Assembly: GCA_964451095.1 (NCBI GenBank)
Contig: CAYVGI010000045.1
Location: 1 to 30,368, forward strand
From: DAOTTY01 sp964451095
GTDB taxonomy: Bacteria; Chloroflexota; Anaerolineae; Aggregatilineales; Phototrophicaceae
Length of the DNA: 30,368 bases
Direction of reading: 5' to 3'
Each line of letters starts with the position of its first letter. Positions within the stretch are counted from its first letter, which is position 1. The position numbers were made by a program, and so were the translations under genes. The notes under the pieces were generated by a model that saw only the letters and a list, made by a program, of their open reading frames with translations, was not told where the DNA came from and searched no databases. This document shows, piece after piece, positions 21,823-29,257 of this stretch.

Positions 21823-22800
21823 ATGCCATCATTTCATGTGCTCGTGCCAGACAATGTAGACAAAAAAGCAGTCGAACTGCTCGCCGCCGCAGACAATATC
21901 TACGTGAATGCGCCCGGCAACCTCACCCGAGACGACACCATCGCAGCAATCTCACACGCAGACGCCATGGTCATCCGCAGCAGCACCACCGCCGATGCCG
22001 ACCTGCTCTCCCACGCGCAAAACCTGAAGGTCATCGCTCGCGCAGGGGTCGGCGTGGATAACGTTGACCTAGACTACGCCACCGAGCACGGCATCGTGGT
22101 GATGAACACGCCCGGCGGCAACACCATCGCCACAGCAGAGCACGCTTTCGGGCTGATGCTGGCGATTTCCCGTCATGTTGCCCCCGCCTACATGAGTATG
22201 CGCGAGGGACGTTGGGATCGTAAGAAGTACAACGGCGTGGAACTGAGCGGAAAGACGCTGGGTGTGGTTGGTTTCGGGCGCATCGGTCGTGCGGTGGCAA
22301 AGCGTGCCCTCGCTTTTGAGATGAATGTTATCGCTGCCGATCCGTTTGTCGATGCAGACAACATGCAGCGTGCCAACGTGGAAAAAGTGGAACTAAACGA
22401 CTTGTATCACCGGGCGGACTACATCACGCTGCACTCTGTCATCACGGACGAAACCCGCGAGATGATCAATGCAGATGCTTTTGAACGCATGAAACCTGGG
22501 GTTTACATCATCAACGCGGCACGCGGCGCACTGATTAACGATGCCGACCTGCGTGCGGCACTGGACGACGGCAAGGTGGCAGGTGCTGCCCTGGATGTTT
22601 TCCACGCGGAACCGCCTCCGCCAGATCACCCGCTCGTAGGGCACGAGCGCGTACTGCACACGCCGCACCTTGCCGCTAGCACCGCAGAGGCACAGGTTGC
22701 CGTCGCAGTAGAGGCAGCAGAACTCGTTATTGCAGCCCTCAAGGATGGTAGCTACAGTAACGTGGTCAACCGCGCTGTGCTAGAGAAGATTCGATCCTAG
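21823..22800 (+). CDS. serA: D-3-phosphoglycerate dehydrogenase-like 2-hydroxyacid dehydrogenase (short form)
   Basis: This 325-residue enzyme should oxidise 3-phosphoglycerate with NAD as the first step of serine synthesis. The N-terminal substrate domain shows IRSSTTADADLL and IARAGVGVDNVD (71-82). The NAD motif GFGRIG is at 150-155. Catalytic residues are Arg234 in NAARGALI, Glu263 in HAEPP and His282 in TPHLAAST. It is a short form: the protein ends right after the catalytic core, with no ASB or ACT regulatory domain, so serine feedback through ACT is not expected. The ribosome-binding site AGGAG (21806-21810) is 12 bases from the ATG. The upstream class V aminotransferase makes a serine-pathway operon the best reading; other 2-hydroxyacid substrates cannot be excluded. 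Confidence 0.88.
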   Translation: MPSFHVLVPDNVDKKAVELLAAADNIYVNAPGNLTRDDTIAAISHADAMVIRSSTTADADLLSHAQNLKVIARAGVGVDNVDLDYATEHGIVVMNTPGGNTIATAEHAFGLMLAISRHVAPAYMSMREGRWDRKKYNGVELSGKTLGVVGFGRIGRAVAKRALAFEMNVIAADPFVDADNMQRANVEKVELNDLYHRADYITLHSVITDETREMINADAFERMKPGVYIINAARGALINDADLRAALDDGKVAGAALDVFHAEPPPPDHPLVGHERVLHTPHLAASTAEAQVAVAVEAAELVIAALKDGSYSNVVNRAVLEKIRS

Positions 22801-22851
22801 GGCATCAGATCGTGCAACGGTGCGCTCCGCGTCGGCGGTTTTGGGTGTCAT

Positions 22852-23409
22852 TCACACCCGCAGCAACCCGCGAAATCCACGGCTGCTGTAGAACGAGGGC
22901 GCACTGTTGTGATACACAAAAACCGTCTCGTAGCGGTAGTCCGCAAAGAGCGCCCCACCAAGCCCCCGGATTTTGGGCGGTGTTTTGATCCAGCTTGACG
23001 TTTTGGTATCGAAGTCGCCAAGCTGCTGCAACTGGCGGTACCGTGCCTCCGTCAAAAGCGTTATACCCATCGCAGTTGCCATATCCACAGCGTTACCGTT
23101 GGGATGTATCCCTTTCTTCTCTCGCGTCGCCTGCCCCTCACGGTCATAACAGATGCTCTTGCGACCCGCCGGGCTTTGCACCGCGCAATCACAAAAGATG
23201 TACTCACCCGTTGCCTCATCATAGCCGATCACGTCGGGGTTCCCGCCAGTCCGCTCCATCTCGCTGAGTGACCACAGCTTTTCCGCCTGCGGTGCCAGCC
23301 TTGCCCACACAGCAGACCATTCCAGGGTCTCGTGGCGGTGCATGTGCTGCTCAAAGCGCGTCTGTAGCGTAGCGAGCAGCGCCTCACGTTGTTCTGGTGT
23401 CAATTGCAT
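22852..23409 (-). CDS. DUF4256 family protein
   Basis: This 185-residue protein matches the DUF4256 family as I remember it: an N-terminal LTPEQREALLATLQTRFEQH helix, a central SLSEMERTGGNPDVIGYDEA, FCDCAVQSPAGRKSICYDRE, and a conserved C-terminal block with FDTKTSSWIKTPPKIRGLGG, YETVFVYHNSAPSFY and SSRGFRGLLRV. The family is widespread in bacteria but its biochemical role is unknown to me. There is no signal peptide or membrane segment. The ATG at 23409 follows a GGTACAGAAGGC-like region with an AAGG site upstream. It converges with serA across about 50 bases that hold no strong terminator. It appears to be a single gene. Confidence 0.85.
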   Translation of the reverse strand: MQLTPEQREALLATLQTRFEQHMHRHETLEWSAVWARLAPQAEKLWSLSEMERTGGNPDVIGYDEATGEYIFCDCAVQSPAGRKSICYDREGQATREKKGIHPNGNAVDMATAMGITLLTEARYRQLQQLGDFDTKTSSWIKTPPKIRGLGGALFADYRYETVFVYHNSAPSFYSSRGFRGLLRV

Positions 23410-23760
23410 AGCGGTGCCTTCTGTATCCTTGGGTAGATGGGGTACGTATGTTCTAATGCAGCATATAACCCAACGTATCAGCGGTCAAGCGGTTGCCACA
23501 CCCGGGGTGTATTTCGATATTTTGGCAAACAACATATCGTGGTACACACCCGCCACAGACATACACCTGTTGTGCCCACCAACACGACGCCGTTCTAGCG
23601 GCACTGTGCCCTGGTGTGCCCCCGCACTAACGAAAATGGAACGTGTTGCAAAGCAAAAACGACATAAATTGAAAAGGCGCAAAACCTGTCGTCATGTTAC
23701 ACTACCGTTAATCCTGGTTAATTTGAAACCAACAAAGGGCAAAAAGGACAGAGGAATCCG
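23410..23760. other. 351-base divergent intergenic region
   Basis: This gap lies between the DUF4256 gene (minus) and the LysM protein gene (plus). A near-palindrome ACACCC-G-GGGTGT is at 23498-23510. A TACACT at about 23697-23702 could be a -10 for the plus-strand gene, but the -35 is unclear. GAGGA directly before 23761 is a good ribosome-binding site. An open plus-strand frame here has unusual composition and no family features. Confidence 0.4.
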
Positions 23761-25497
23761 ATGAAACGTATTCTAGTTTTAACTCTGTGTGTTCTGGTGT
23801 TAGCTGTCGCACCTGTGGCGACGTTCGCCCAGGACGCAGACAACACCGAACAACTTGACACTTACCGTGTGCAACCCGGCGATAACCTGTTCCGCATCGC
23901 CATCCGCTTTGGCACCACAGTAGATGCCATCGCAGCGGAGAACAACATTACCGACATCACACTCGTTTTCGTGGGGCAGTCGCTGCGCATCCCTGGCACG
24001 ACCGCCGCACCCACTACACCGACCACACCCACCACACCGGGCGCGACTGAAGAACCCGGCACAGGCGGTCCGACGAATCAGGAGTTGCAAACCTACACCG
24101 TAGCACGCGGGGACACGCTTTCCAGCATTGCGCGGCGCTTTAGCACCACCTTTACGGCAATCGCGCAGGAGAACAACCTGAGCGACCCGAACCTGATCTT
24201 CGTCGGGCAGGTGCTGCGCATCCCCGGTACCACGGGCGGCAACCCTCCCACCACAGACCCAGCACCAGGCGCTGATACACCCACCACCAACCCCGGCACC
24301 GCCACAGGCAGCTACACCGTCGTGCGCGGAGACACGCTTTCCAGGATTGCGCGGCGCTTTGGCGTTTCCACCACGGCGATTGCGCAGGAGAACGGCATCA
24401 CCAACCCGAACCTGATTTTCGTCGGGCAGGTGCTGCGCATCCCCGGTGCGGGCACATCTACGCCCATCGTTGATGGCGGCACCACCGATGGTGGCACAAC
24501 AACCGACGGCGGCACCACCACCAACCCACCACCCAGCGGTCCGTCTAATGTTGCCGGCGGCTTTGAGCTTGGCGGGCAGGTGATTACCTTCTCCTACCCA
24601 GACCTGATGCGCGGCACTGGCATGACATGGGTCAAGTTGCAGCACCGTTACCGCCTGGGCGAGCCAGCAAGCGTAGTCGAAAATGCCATCAGCACTGCGC
24701 ACGCCCGTGGCTTCAAGCTGCTGCTTAGCATCGTCGGTGAGCCGGGCGAGTTGGCGGCGAACCCGGACGAGTACTACCGTGAGTACGCGAGCTTTGTTGG
24801 CTCTGTGGCGGAACTGGCACCTAACGGGCGCTCGGTAGAGGGCATCGAAGTGTGGAACGAGCAGAACATCGACCGTGAGTGGCCCGGTAACCTGATTAAC
24901 GGGGCGAACTACACCAACATGCTGCGCCAGTCCTATGAGAACATCAAAGCAAAGAACCCCAATGTGCTCGTCATTAGCGGTGCACCCGCACCCACTGGCG
25001 CGTTTGGCGGTGGCTGCGGTGCTGGCGGCTGCGACGACAACGTGTTCATCCGAGACATGGCGAACGCAGGGGCATCCCAGTACATGGACTGTGTCGGCAT
25101 CCACTACAACGAGGGCATCGTGCCGCCAACGCAGAACAGCGGCGACCCTCGTGGCAACAGCTCCCACTACTCGCGCTACTACAACGGCATGGTGAGCCTG
25201 TACAGTCGCACATTCCCAGGGAAACCGCTGTGCTTTACCGAGATTGGCTACTTGTCGCCAGAAGGCTACGGAGACTTGCCCGCTGGCTTCGCGTGGGCTT
25301 CGGATACCAGCGTGGCAGAGCAGGCGCAGTGGCTGGCAGATGCGGCACGGCTGGCACGCGATAGCGGTAATGTGCGTTTGTTCATCGTCTGGAACGTAGA
25401 CTCCACCACGTTTGGTGCTGACCCACAGGGCGGCTTTGCCATTGTGCGCCCGGACGGAAGCTGCCCGGCATGTAATGCGCTGGACGCCGCCGTCTAG
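23761..25497 (+). CDS. Exported triple-LysM protein with a clan A glycoside hydrolase-like domain
   Basis: This 578-residue exported protein has a signal peptide (1-23, ending ATFAQ) and three LysM domains at about 34-77, 111-155 and 185-228, each of the YTVxxGDTLxxIARRF...IAQENN...LIFVGQxLRIPG type, joined by Thr/Pro/Gly-rich linkers. LysM binds peptidoglycan or chitin-type glycans. Residues 265-578 form a TIM-barrel hydrolase-like domain: IEVWNEQNI places the acid/base at Glu367, and CFTEIGYLSP places the nucleophile at Glu494, the clan A layout. The sugar substrate is unknown. LysM2 and LysM3 are almost identical in DNA, a sign of recent duplication. The ATG at 23761 has GAGGA five to six bases upstream. 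A strong terminator follows. Confidence 0.88.
   Translation: MKRILVLTLCVLVLAVAPVATFAQDADNTEQLDTYRVQPGDNLFRIAIRFGTTVDAIAAENNITDITLVFVGQSLRIPGTTAAPTTPTTPTTPGATEEPGTGGPTNQELQTYTVARGDTLSSIARRFSTTFTAIAQENNLSDPNLIFVGQVLRIPGTTGGNPPTTDPAPGADTPTTNPGTATGSYTVVRGDTLSRIARRFGVSTTAIAQENGITNPNLIFVGQVLRIPGAGTSTPIVDGGTTDGGTTTDGGTTTNPPPSGPSNVAGGFELGGQVITFSYPDLMRGTGMTWVKLQHRYRLGEPASVVENAISTAHARGFKLLLSIVGEPGELAANPDEYYREYASFVGSVAELAPNGRSVEGIEVWNEQNIDREWPGNLINGANYTNMLRQSYENIKAKNPNVLVISGAPAPTGAFGGGCGAGGCDDNVFIRDMANAGASQYMDCVGIHYNEGIVPPTQNSGDPRGNSSHYSRYYNGMVSLYSRTFPGKPLCFTEIGYLSPEGYGDLPAGFAWASDTSVAEQAQWLADAARLARDSGNVRLFIVWNVDSTTFGADPQGGFAIVRPDGSCPACNALDAAV
24186..24447 (+). repeat. Near-identical LysM DNA repeat units
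   Basis: The 43-base segment 24186-24228 recurs at 24405-24447 with a single C-to-T difference. The N-terminal part of the same modules (around 24105-24140 and 24325-24360) is also nearly identical. The repeat period is 219 bases, in frame, inside the LysM protein gene. Confidence 0.85.
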
Positions 25498-25520
25498 GGC
25501 ATTGGGCTGCTAGAACGACG

Positions 25521-25556
25521 AAACCCCCGCGCACATCTGCATGGGGGGTTTTGTTT
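25521..25556 (+). terminator. Intrinsic terminator of the LysM protein gene
   Basis: AAACCCCC (25521-25528) pairs with GGGGGTTT (25544-25551), followed by TTGTTT. It starts 24 bases after the stop at 25497. The stem also has A residues on its other side, so it could serve the convergent response-regulator gene as well. Confidence 0.8.
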
Positions 25557-25580
25557 CGCACATATGCGCAGACGCAGCGT

Positions 25581-26021
25581 CTAGCGTGAGTCCCAAACGT
25601 CCTTACCGGTCATTAGCCGCTCCACTTGTGTTTTGAACTGGCGGCGCGTGAGTGGCTTGGCGATGAAACCGTCAAAGCCTGCCTCTTTGCAGCGTGGAAT
25701 GCCGATGTGTGGGTCTACCGCAGTGACGGCAACGACCCGTGTGTTATCCAGCACGCGATGCTGGCGAATTTGCTTAAGAATCTCGAAGCCGCTGGTGTTC
25801 GGCAGGTTCAAATCACAGAATATCACGTCGGGCTTGGTTTTCACCGCCATGTGTACCACATTGCTCCCAGTGGGGTCTACCATGCTATCCATGCCCAGGC
25901 GGCGCATAATCACGCCAATCATGGCAGCGCTGGCGCTGTTGTCCTCCACAGCAATCGCCCTAACCTGTGTTATATCGAACTCTGGTCGTGTTGCCACCAA
26001 TGCCATACCCTCCCGAACCAT
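25581..26021 (-). CDS. Single-domain response regulator (CheY-like receiver)
   Basis: This protein of up to 146 residues is a lone receiver domain. The acidic pair is Glu26-Asp27 in AVEDNSAS, the phospho-acceptor is Asp70 in VIFCDLNLPNTSG, the switch threonine is Thr100 in VVAVTAVD and the lysine is Lys122 in IAKPLT. It has no output domain, so it would act by binding a partner, as CheY or SpoF-type relays do. The start is uncertain: the ATG at 26021 has no ribosome-binding site, whereas a TTG at 26000 lies eight bases after GGAGG, which would remove seven residues that are not part of the receiver fold. No histidine kinase is adjacent. The 217-base gap upstream is AT-rich with one GCTGC/GCAGC hairpin at 26150-26163. 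Confidence 0.9.
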   Translation of the reverse strand: MVREGMALVATRPEFDITQVRAIAVEDNSASAAMIGVIMRRLGMDSMVDPTGSNVVHMAVKTKPDVIFCDLNLPNTSGFEILKQIRQHRVLDNTRVVAVTAVDPHIGIPRCKEAGFDGFIAKPLTRRQFKTQVERLMTGKDVWDSR

Positions 26022-26238
26022 CTTTTTAACTGTGGTTGCTTTTCAGTGTACTTGACCCCATGCTCGCGCAGATTATAAAAGATTTAACAGATGTTTTAAT
26101 GAAGAAATTTATGTCAGTACATTTAGGTGTTCTTCACAATTGGCGACGCGCTGCCAGGGCAGCAGCGTTGTGGGGCAGCGTTTTGTCCACATGTGACAAC
26201 ATGCGCGGGCGCTGCCTGTCTATTGTGCTGTCGGCAGG

Positions 26239-26691
26239 CTATCGCAGTTCTGCGGTATCTAAAAGGATAGTGACCGGACCATCATTGTGGATTTCTACCT
26301 GCATCATCGCACCGAACACACCGTGTTCCACGCGGGCGATACCCAACTCAGTTAGGAAATCTGCATAGCGCTGCACCAGCGGCGCGGCAACATCCGGGTG
26401 TGCCGCTTTGATAAAACTTGGACGCCGACCCTTGCGGGCATCCGCATACAAGGTGAACTGGCTAACTACCAACACGCCGCCGCCAACATCTAACGCGGAT
26501 AGGTTCATTTTGCCAGCGTCATCCTCGAACACGCGCAGGTTTGCTGTCTTGTTTGCCAGCAGTTTTGCGTCGTCCTCGGTGTCACCGTCCGTCACCCCGA
26601 CGAGCGCGACAAATCCCTGTTCTACCGCGCCTGTGACCTGCCCATCTACCGTAACACTGCCCTGTGTCACCCGTTGGAGCACTACCCGCAT
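26239..26691 (-). CDS. dtd: D-aminoacyl-tRNA deacylase
   Basis: This 150-residue cytosolic enzyme hydrolyses the ester of D-amino acids (and glycine) wrongly loaded on tRNA, protecting translation. It has the expected length and both signatures: SQFTLYAD at residues 77-84 and a C-terminal GVFGAMMQVEIHNDGPVT ending at 141, with the NDGPVT motif (136-141). The start MRVVLQRV is typical. The ATG at 26691 is chosen because AAAGGA lies about seven bases upstream; an earlier ATG at 26709 would overlap that site. The gene is divergent from a VanZ-like gene and is not in an obvious operon. Confidence 0.96.
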   Translation of the reverse strand: MRVVLQRVTQGSVTVDGQVTGAVEQGFVALVGVTDGDTEDDAKLLANKTANLRVFEDDAGKMNLSALDVGGGVLVVSQFTLYADARKGRRPSFIKAAHPDVAAPLVQRYADFLTELGIARVEHGVFGAMMQVEIHNDGPVTILLDTAELR

Positions 26692-26770
26692 GACTGGATC
26701 CTTTCCCACTGCGACCTTGTTTCAGCGCCACATACTACCAGATGCGCCACCGCCCCGCCGCAATCCGCGC

Positions 26771-26799
26771 TAGAACCCGTTGCACTTCCAGCGTATGAT
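26771..26799 (+). promoter_or_regulatory. Possible promoter of the VanZ-like genes
   Basis: TATGAT (26794-26799) is a good -10 element with TAGAAC (26771-26776) exactly 17 bases upstream as a weak -35. It would give a leader of about 35 bases before the ATG at 26840. Confidence 0.4.
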
Positions 26800-26839
26800 G
26801 TGTCGCTGCGTTGTACTTGTAGTGTGGAGATGTGCCAGC

Positions 26840-27286
26840 ATGAGGCTTTTGAAGCGGATATTGAATAACGACACGGCATTTTCGTTGGTGCGGGGGAGCT
26901 GTGCGTTTGCGTTCACGCTGTTCATCGTGATTGTGATGCTGCGCCCGGAGCTACAGGCAATCGCGGGCATCCCCATCCTCAAGATTGCCGCACAGTATCA
27001 TGTGTCTCTGTTGGGGCACATGCTCACCTTCGCGCTCATGTTCACGTTGTGGTGCTGGGCACTCATTCCGCACTTCCGCCCAGGGTCTGCGCCGTTTATC
27101 GCCCTGCTGATCGTACTGTCGCTCGGCACGATGGGCGAGGTACTGCAAACTTTCATTGCCGGGCGCTTTGGCTCCCCGGCGGATATGACTGCGAACTGTG
27201 TGGGGATTGCGCTGGCGTGGTGGGGCTGGCGGGCATTGCCCGCATGGTACGCCCGGCGCTACCAGCTTCTCTTTAGCGCTCCGTAG
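26840..27286 (+). CDS. VanZ-like membrane protein (first of two)
   Basis: This 148-residue protein has four predicted membrane segments (about 20-37, 52-76, 84-103 and 116-133) and the VanZ-like motif in its second half: GTMGEVLQTF with Glu100 and Gln103, Arg109, then SPADMTANCVGIALAWW with Asp115 and Asn119. VanZ relatives include a teicoplanin-resistance protein, but most have no known activity. The ATG at 26840 is preceded by GGAG about ten bases upstream; the open frame begins at 26780 without support. A second VanZ-like gene follows after about 105 bases, so the two may form a pair in one transcript. Confidence 0.82.
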   Translation: MRLLKRILNNDTAFSLVRGSCAFAFTLFIVIVMLRPELQAIAGIPILKIAAQYHVSLLGHMLTFALMFTLWCWALIPHFRPGSAPFIALLIVLSLGTMGEVLQTFIAGRFGSPADMTANCVGIALAWWGWRALPAWYARRYQLLFSAP

Positions 27287-27311
27287 CACCCCAGGTGCAG
27301 GCAGCGCGGCA

Positions 27312-27380
27312 ATGAGTAATAATGAAGTATGGAACGCCATACACAGCCTACGCGACCTATCGTGTGAGATGAAAAAGTGA
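27312..27380 (+). CDS. Possible 22-codon ORF overlapping the next VanZ-like frame
   Basis: An ATG at 27312 opens 22 codons (MSNNEVWNAIHSLRDLSCEM then KK, stop TGA at 27378-27380). The stop overlaps a GTG of the next frame, and the VanZ-like ATG lies 11 bases further. The peptide would be helical and charged. No good ribosome-binding site is seen before it, so it may be chance. Confidence 0.2.
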   Translation: MSNNEVWNAIHSLRDLSCEMKK

Positions 27381-27391
27381 GGACACATGTC

Positions 27392-27784
27392 ATGTTACAC
27401 AGGCAGAGTGTGCGTTGGGTGCTCGCGCTGGGCTACACCATTTTTCTCGTCGCGTACCTGTTGCAGCAGCCCGGTGCCCCAGCGGTAGAAATTGTCGCCC
27501 CCGTTGCCGCGCCGGACTGGCGGCGCGAAGTCGTGTTCACAATCGGGCACATTATCGGGTTTGGCACGCTGTTCCTGCTGTGGTACCTGCCGCTGGCACG
27601 AACCGTCGGCAGCACCGGGCGGGCAGTGGTGTATGCTGTTGCCATCGCCGTTGCTGTGGGGTCTGTGGCGGAAGGACTGCAAAGCCTGCTGCCGGAGCGC
27701 AGTGCATCGCTGTACGACATGACCATGAACCTGATCGGCATTGGGCTGGCGTGGGGTATGCTGCGTACACAGGTGAACAGCTAA
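27392..27784 (+). CDS. VanZ-like membrane protein (second of two)
   Basis: This 130-residue protein has about four membrane segments and the clearest VanZ-like signature of the pair: GSVAEGLQSLLPERSASLYD with Glu94, Gln97, Arg103 and Asp109, then MTMNLIGIGLAW with Asn113. The ATG at 27392 is preferred over a GTG at 27377 because AGGA lies about nine bases before it. It shares little beyond this motif with the first VanZ-like protein, so the pair is probably an old duplication or two separate family members. The gene is followed by two tandem hairpins. Function is unknown; glycopeptide resistance should not be assumed. Confidence 0.85.
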   Translation: MLHRQSVRWVLALGYTIFLVAYLLQQPGAPAVEIVAPVAAPDWRREVVFTIGHIIGFGTLFLLWYLPLARTVGSTGRAVVYAVAIAVAVGSVAEGLQSLLPERSASLYDMTMNLIGIGLAWGMLRTQVNS

Positions 27785-27798
27785 ACCCACAAAGGGTG

Positions 27799-27842
27799 GA
27801 GGCGTAGCGGTGCTACGCCTCGGGCACGGTGCGCTGTGCCCG
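27799..27842. terminator. Tandem hairpins between convergent genes
   Basis: The first stem GAGGCGTAGC/GCTACGCCTC (27799-27808 with 27812-27821) has ten base pairs and a three-base loop. The second, CGGGCAC/GTGCCCG (27821-27827 with 27836-27842), follows directly. No T-tract is present. They lie between the second VanZ-like gene and the convergent nuclease gene. Confidence 0.6.
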
Positions 27843-27869
27843 TACCATAAATACCTTTGTGGTGTGCCA

Positions 27870-28430
27870 CTAGCGGTCGTAGCGCCCATCGTCGAAAATG
27901 TTGGACATGCCGTGGCAACCACGCCTAGCACGCTCTGCCGCTTGCTCCAGCGCAATGAGTTCGTTCCAGTGCGCGTCGTTTGGCTCGTACATCACTGCCT
28001 CTGCCCAGCCTTGGCGCACGAGTTCCGCGTTGACGAATGTGCTACCCACATAGACGTAGCGCAGTTCACGCCCGTACTGGTCGGTTGGGTCGCGGTCTGG
28101 CACGAGGGTGACAATTTGCCCCTCAACCAATGCGGCGTTTGCCTGCTTGCCCTCCTGCGAGCAGACTTCGCCCCGGTTGGTTTCGGTGGTGTTTACGCCC
28201 AGGTAGCGCACCCGCACCGTTTGCCCGTTGATGTCCACGTCTATTGTGTCGCCGTCTACCACCCGGGTGACGCGCCCGCTTTCACCGTTTGGCGCAGATG
28301 CGCCGCCGCTGCTGCTGCCAGTGCTGTTACCGCTGGTGTTCGGGGCGGCACCCGGTGTAACCACCACAATCGGGTTCGCGGTGCACGCTAGCGAGAGTGC
28401 CAGCGCAATGATGCCCAGGAATTGCTTCAT
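27870..28430 (-). CDS. Thermonuclease (staphylococcal nuclease-like) lipoprotein
   Basis: This 186-residue protein is a predicted surface lipoprotein with a lipobox LSLAC at Cys16, a Ser/Gly-rich linker at about 27-50, then a staphylococcal-nuclease-like domain that cuts DNA and RNA with calcium. Active-site residues are visible: Asp59 and Asp61 in VDGDTI, Arg75 in VRVRYLGVN, Glu83 in TTET and Arg121 in QYGRELRYVYVG. The domain ends LVRQGWAEAVMYEP. The ATG at 28430 has GGAGC about ten bases upstream and overlaps the TGA of the P-loop gene by four bases (ATGA). An in-frame upward extension to 28751 is a shadow of the P-loop gene. It is the last gene of a three-gene operon. Confidence 0.92.
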   Translation of the reverse strand: MKQFLGIIALALSLACTANPIVVVTPGAAPNTSGNSTGSSSGGASAPNGESGRVTRVVDGDTIDVDINGQTVRVRYLGVNTTETNRGEVCSQEGKQANAALVEGQIVTLVPDRDPTDQYGRELRYVYVGSTFVNAELVRQGWAEAVMYEPNDAHWNELIALEQAAERARRGCHGMSNIFDDGRYDR

Positions 28431-29257
28431 GATGTTTCTTGCTCCGTTTGTTGTATCCACTGTGCCACTGACGCTGCCACCTGCTGCGGTGTAAGCCCAT
28501 TGGTGGGGAAGCAGCGGTAGTTCGCGGTGTTGTTGTCTATGTCGTAGGGTGCGCCGCCGTAGTTGACCGTTTCCTCGCGCACGGTTGCGATTGCCTGTGG
28601 CGTGATGTTGCCGCTGGCAAGCAGCGCACGCACTTCGTCGGCGCGGTCTGCTGGCAGGAACGATAAGTCTTCTGCGTCCGCGTTGTTCACCTGGTCGAAC
28701 GCCTCCCCACGCTGGCTGAGGCGCTGTAGCCGCTGCACCGGGTCTACCCACAGCTCAGCGATGCGCCAGCGTGTGTATTGCAATGCGTACTTGATTTCCT
28801 CTGCGCCCCGCACACCCTCAGACAGAATACGCTCGCTTCCCGTGCGATAGTCCAGCCATGCGAACACCTCTGCGGTGCCGCCCGGCACAAACTCCTGGTG
28901 GGCGTAGCGGGTGTACCTGAAGCGGTAAACGCGGTCTTTTATCACGTAGATAGCCTCCTGCCGGATGACCTGCGCACTCGGAATGAGAACAAGGTCTGCC
29001 AGGTCGCGGCGGCTGGGGATGGCGTCCACAAATGCGAACGTGTCCATCTCGCGCAGGTGGCGCAGCGTGGTAGATTTGCCGCTGCCCGTCATGCCCACCA
29101 GCATGACCAGGTTGTGTTCCCCCAACGGTGTAAAACCGTCTTCGGGCGCAAGCGACAGGCGTACATCCGGATAGCGCAGCAGCGCCCGCTCTTTCACCTC
29201 TGCGGACACATACGGGAAAACCGCATTGAGGTAATACAGTTTGTTGGTTCGTTTCAT
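28427..29257 (-). CDS. P-loop NTPase of unknown role
   Basis: I do not recognise a named family. The 276-residue cytosolic protein has one clear Walker A motif, VGMTGSGKSTTL (Gly55 to Lys61), preceded by an N-terminal region of about 48 residues. ATFAFVDAIPSRRDLADLVLI-type sequence follows, and ILSEGVRGAEEIKYAL then ELWVDPVQRLQRLSQRGEAF near 145-190 recalls nucleoside or small-molecule kinases, which bind substrate and then a lid. The C-terminal GLTPQQVAASVAQWIQQ ends like a kinase C-terminal helix. It overlaps the reductase stop by one base and the nuclease start by four bases, so all three are one operon. A kinase activity is inference; a GTPase or ATPase is equally possible. Confidence 0.78.
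   Translation of the reverse strand: MKRTNKLYYLNAVFPYVSAEVKERALLRYPDVRLSLAPEDGFTPLGEHNLVMLVGMTGSGKSTTLRHLREMDTFAFVDAIPSRRDLADLVLIPSAQVIRQEAIYVIKDRVYRFRYTRYAHQEFVPGGTAEVFAWLDYRTGSERILSEGVRGAEEIKYALQYTRWRIAELWVDPVQRLQRLSQRGEAFDQVNNADAEDLSFLPADRADEVRALLASGNITPQAIATVREETVNYGGAPYDIDNNTANYRCFPTNGLTPQQVAASVAQWIQQTEQETS

Noticed and set aside
23459..23764. About 100-codon frame in the gap before the LysM gene
   Set aside because: It runs across the LysM gene's ribosome-binding site and start, has a Lys/Arg-rich tail from AT-rich DNA and no recognisable family.
23800..25167. 455-codon open frame on the minus strand
   Set aside because: It lies opposite the LysM/glycoside hydrolase gene, has no family features, and its composition is that of a frame shadowing GC-rich repeats.
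26840..27784. Glycopeptide resistance genes from VanZ similarity
   Set aside because: VanZ-like proteins are widespread; no VanH, VanA or VanX genes are nearby, so resistance is not supported.
28431..28751. 107-codon N-terminal extension of the nuclease frame
   Set aside because: It overlaps the P-loop gene in another frame, is Arg/Gly/Ala-rich nonsense, and the lipoprotein signal starts at 28430 with its own ribosome-binding site.
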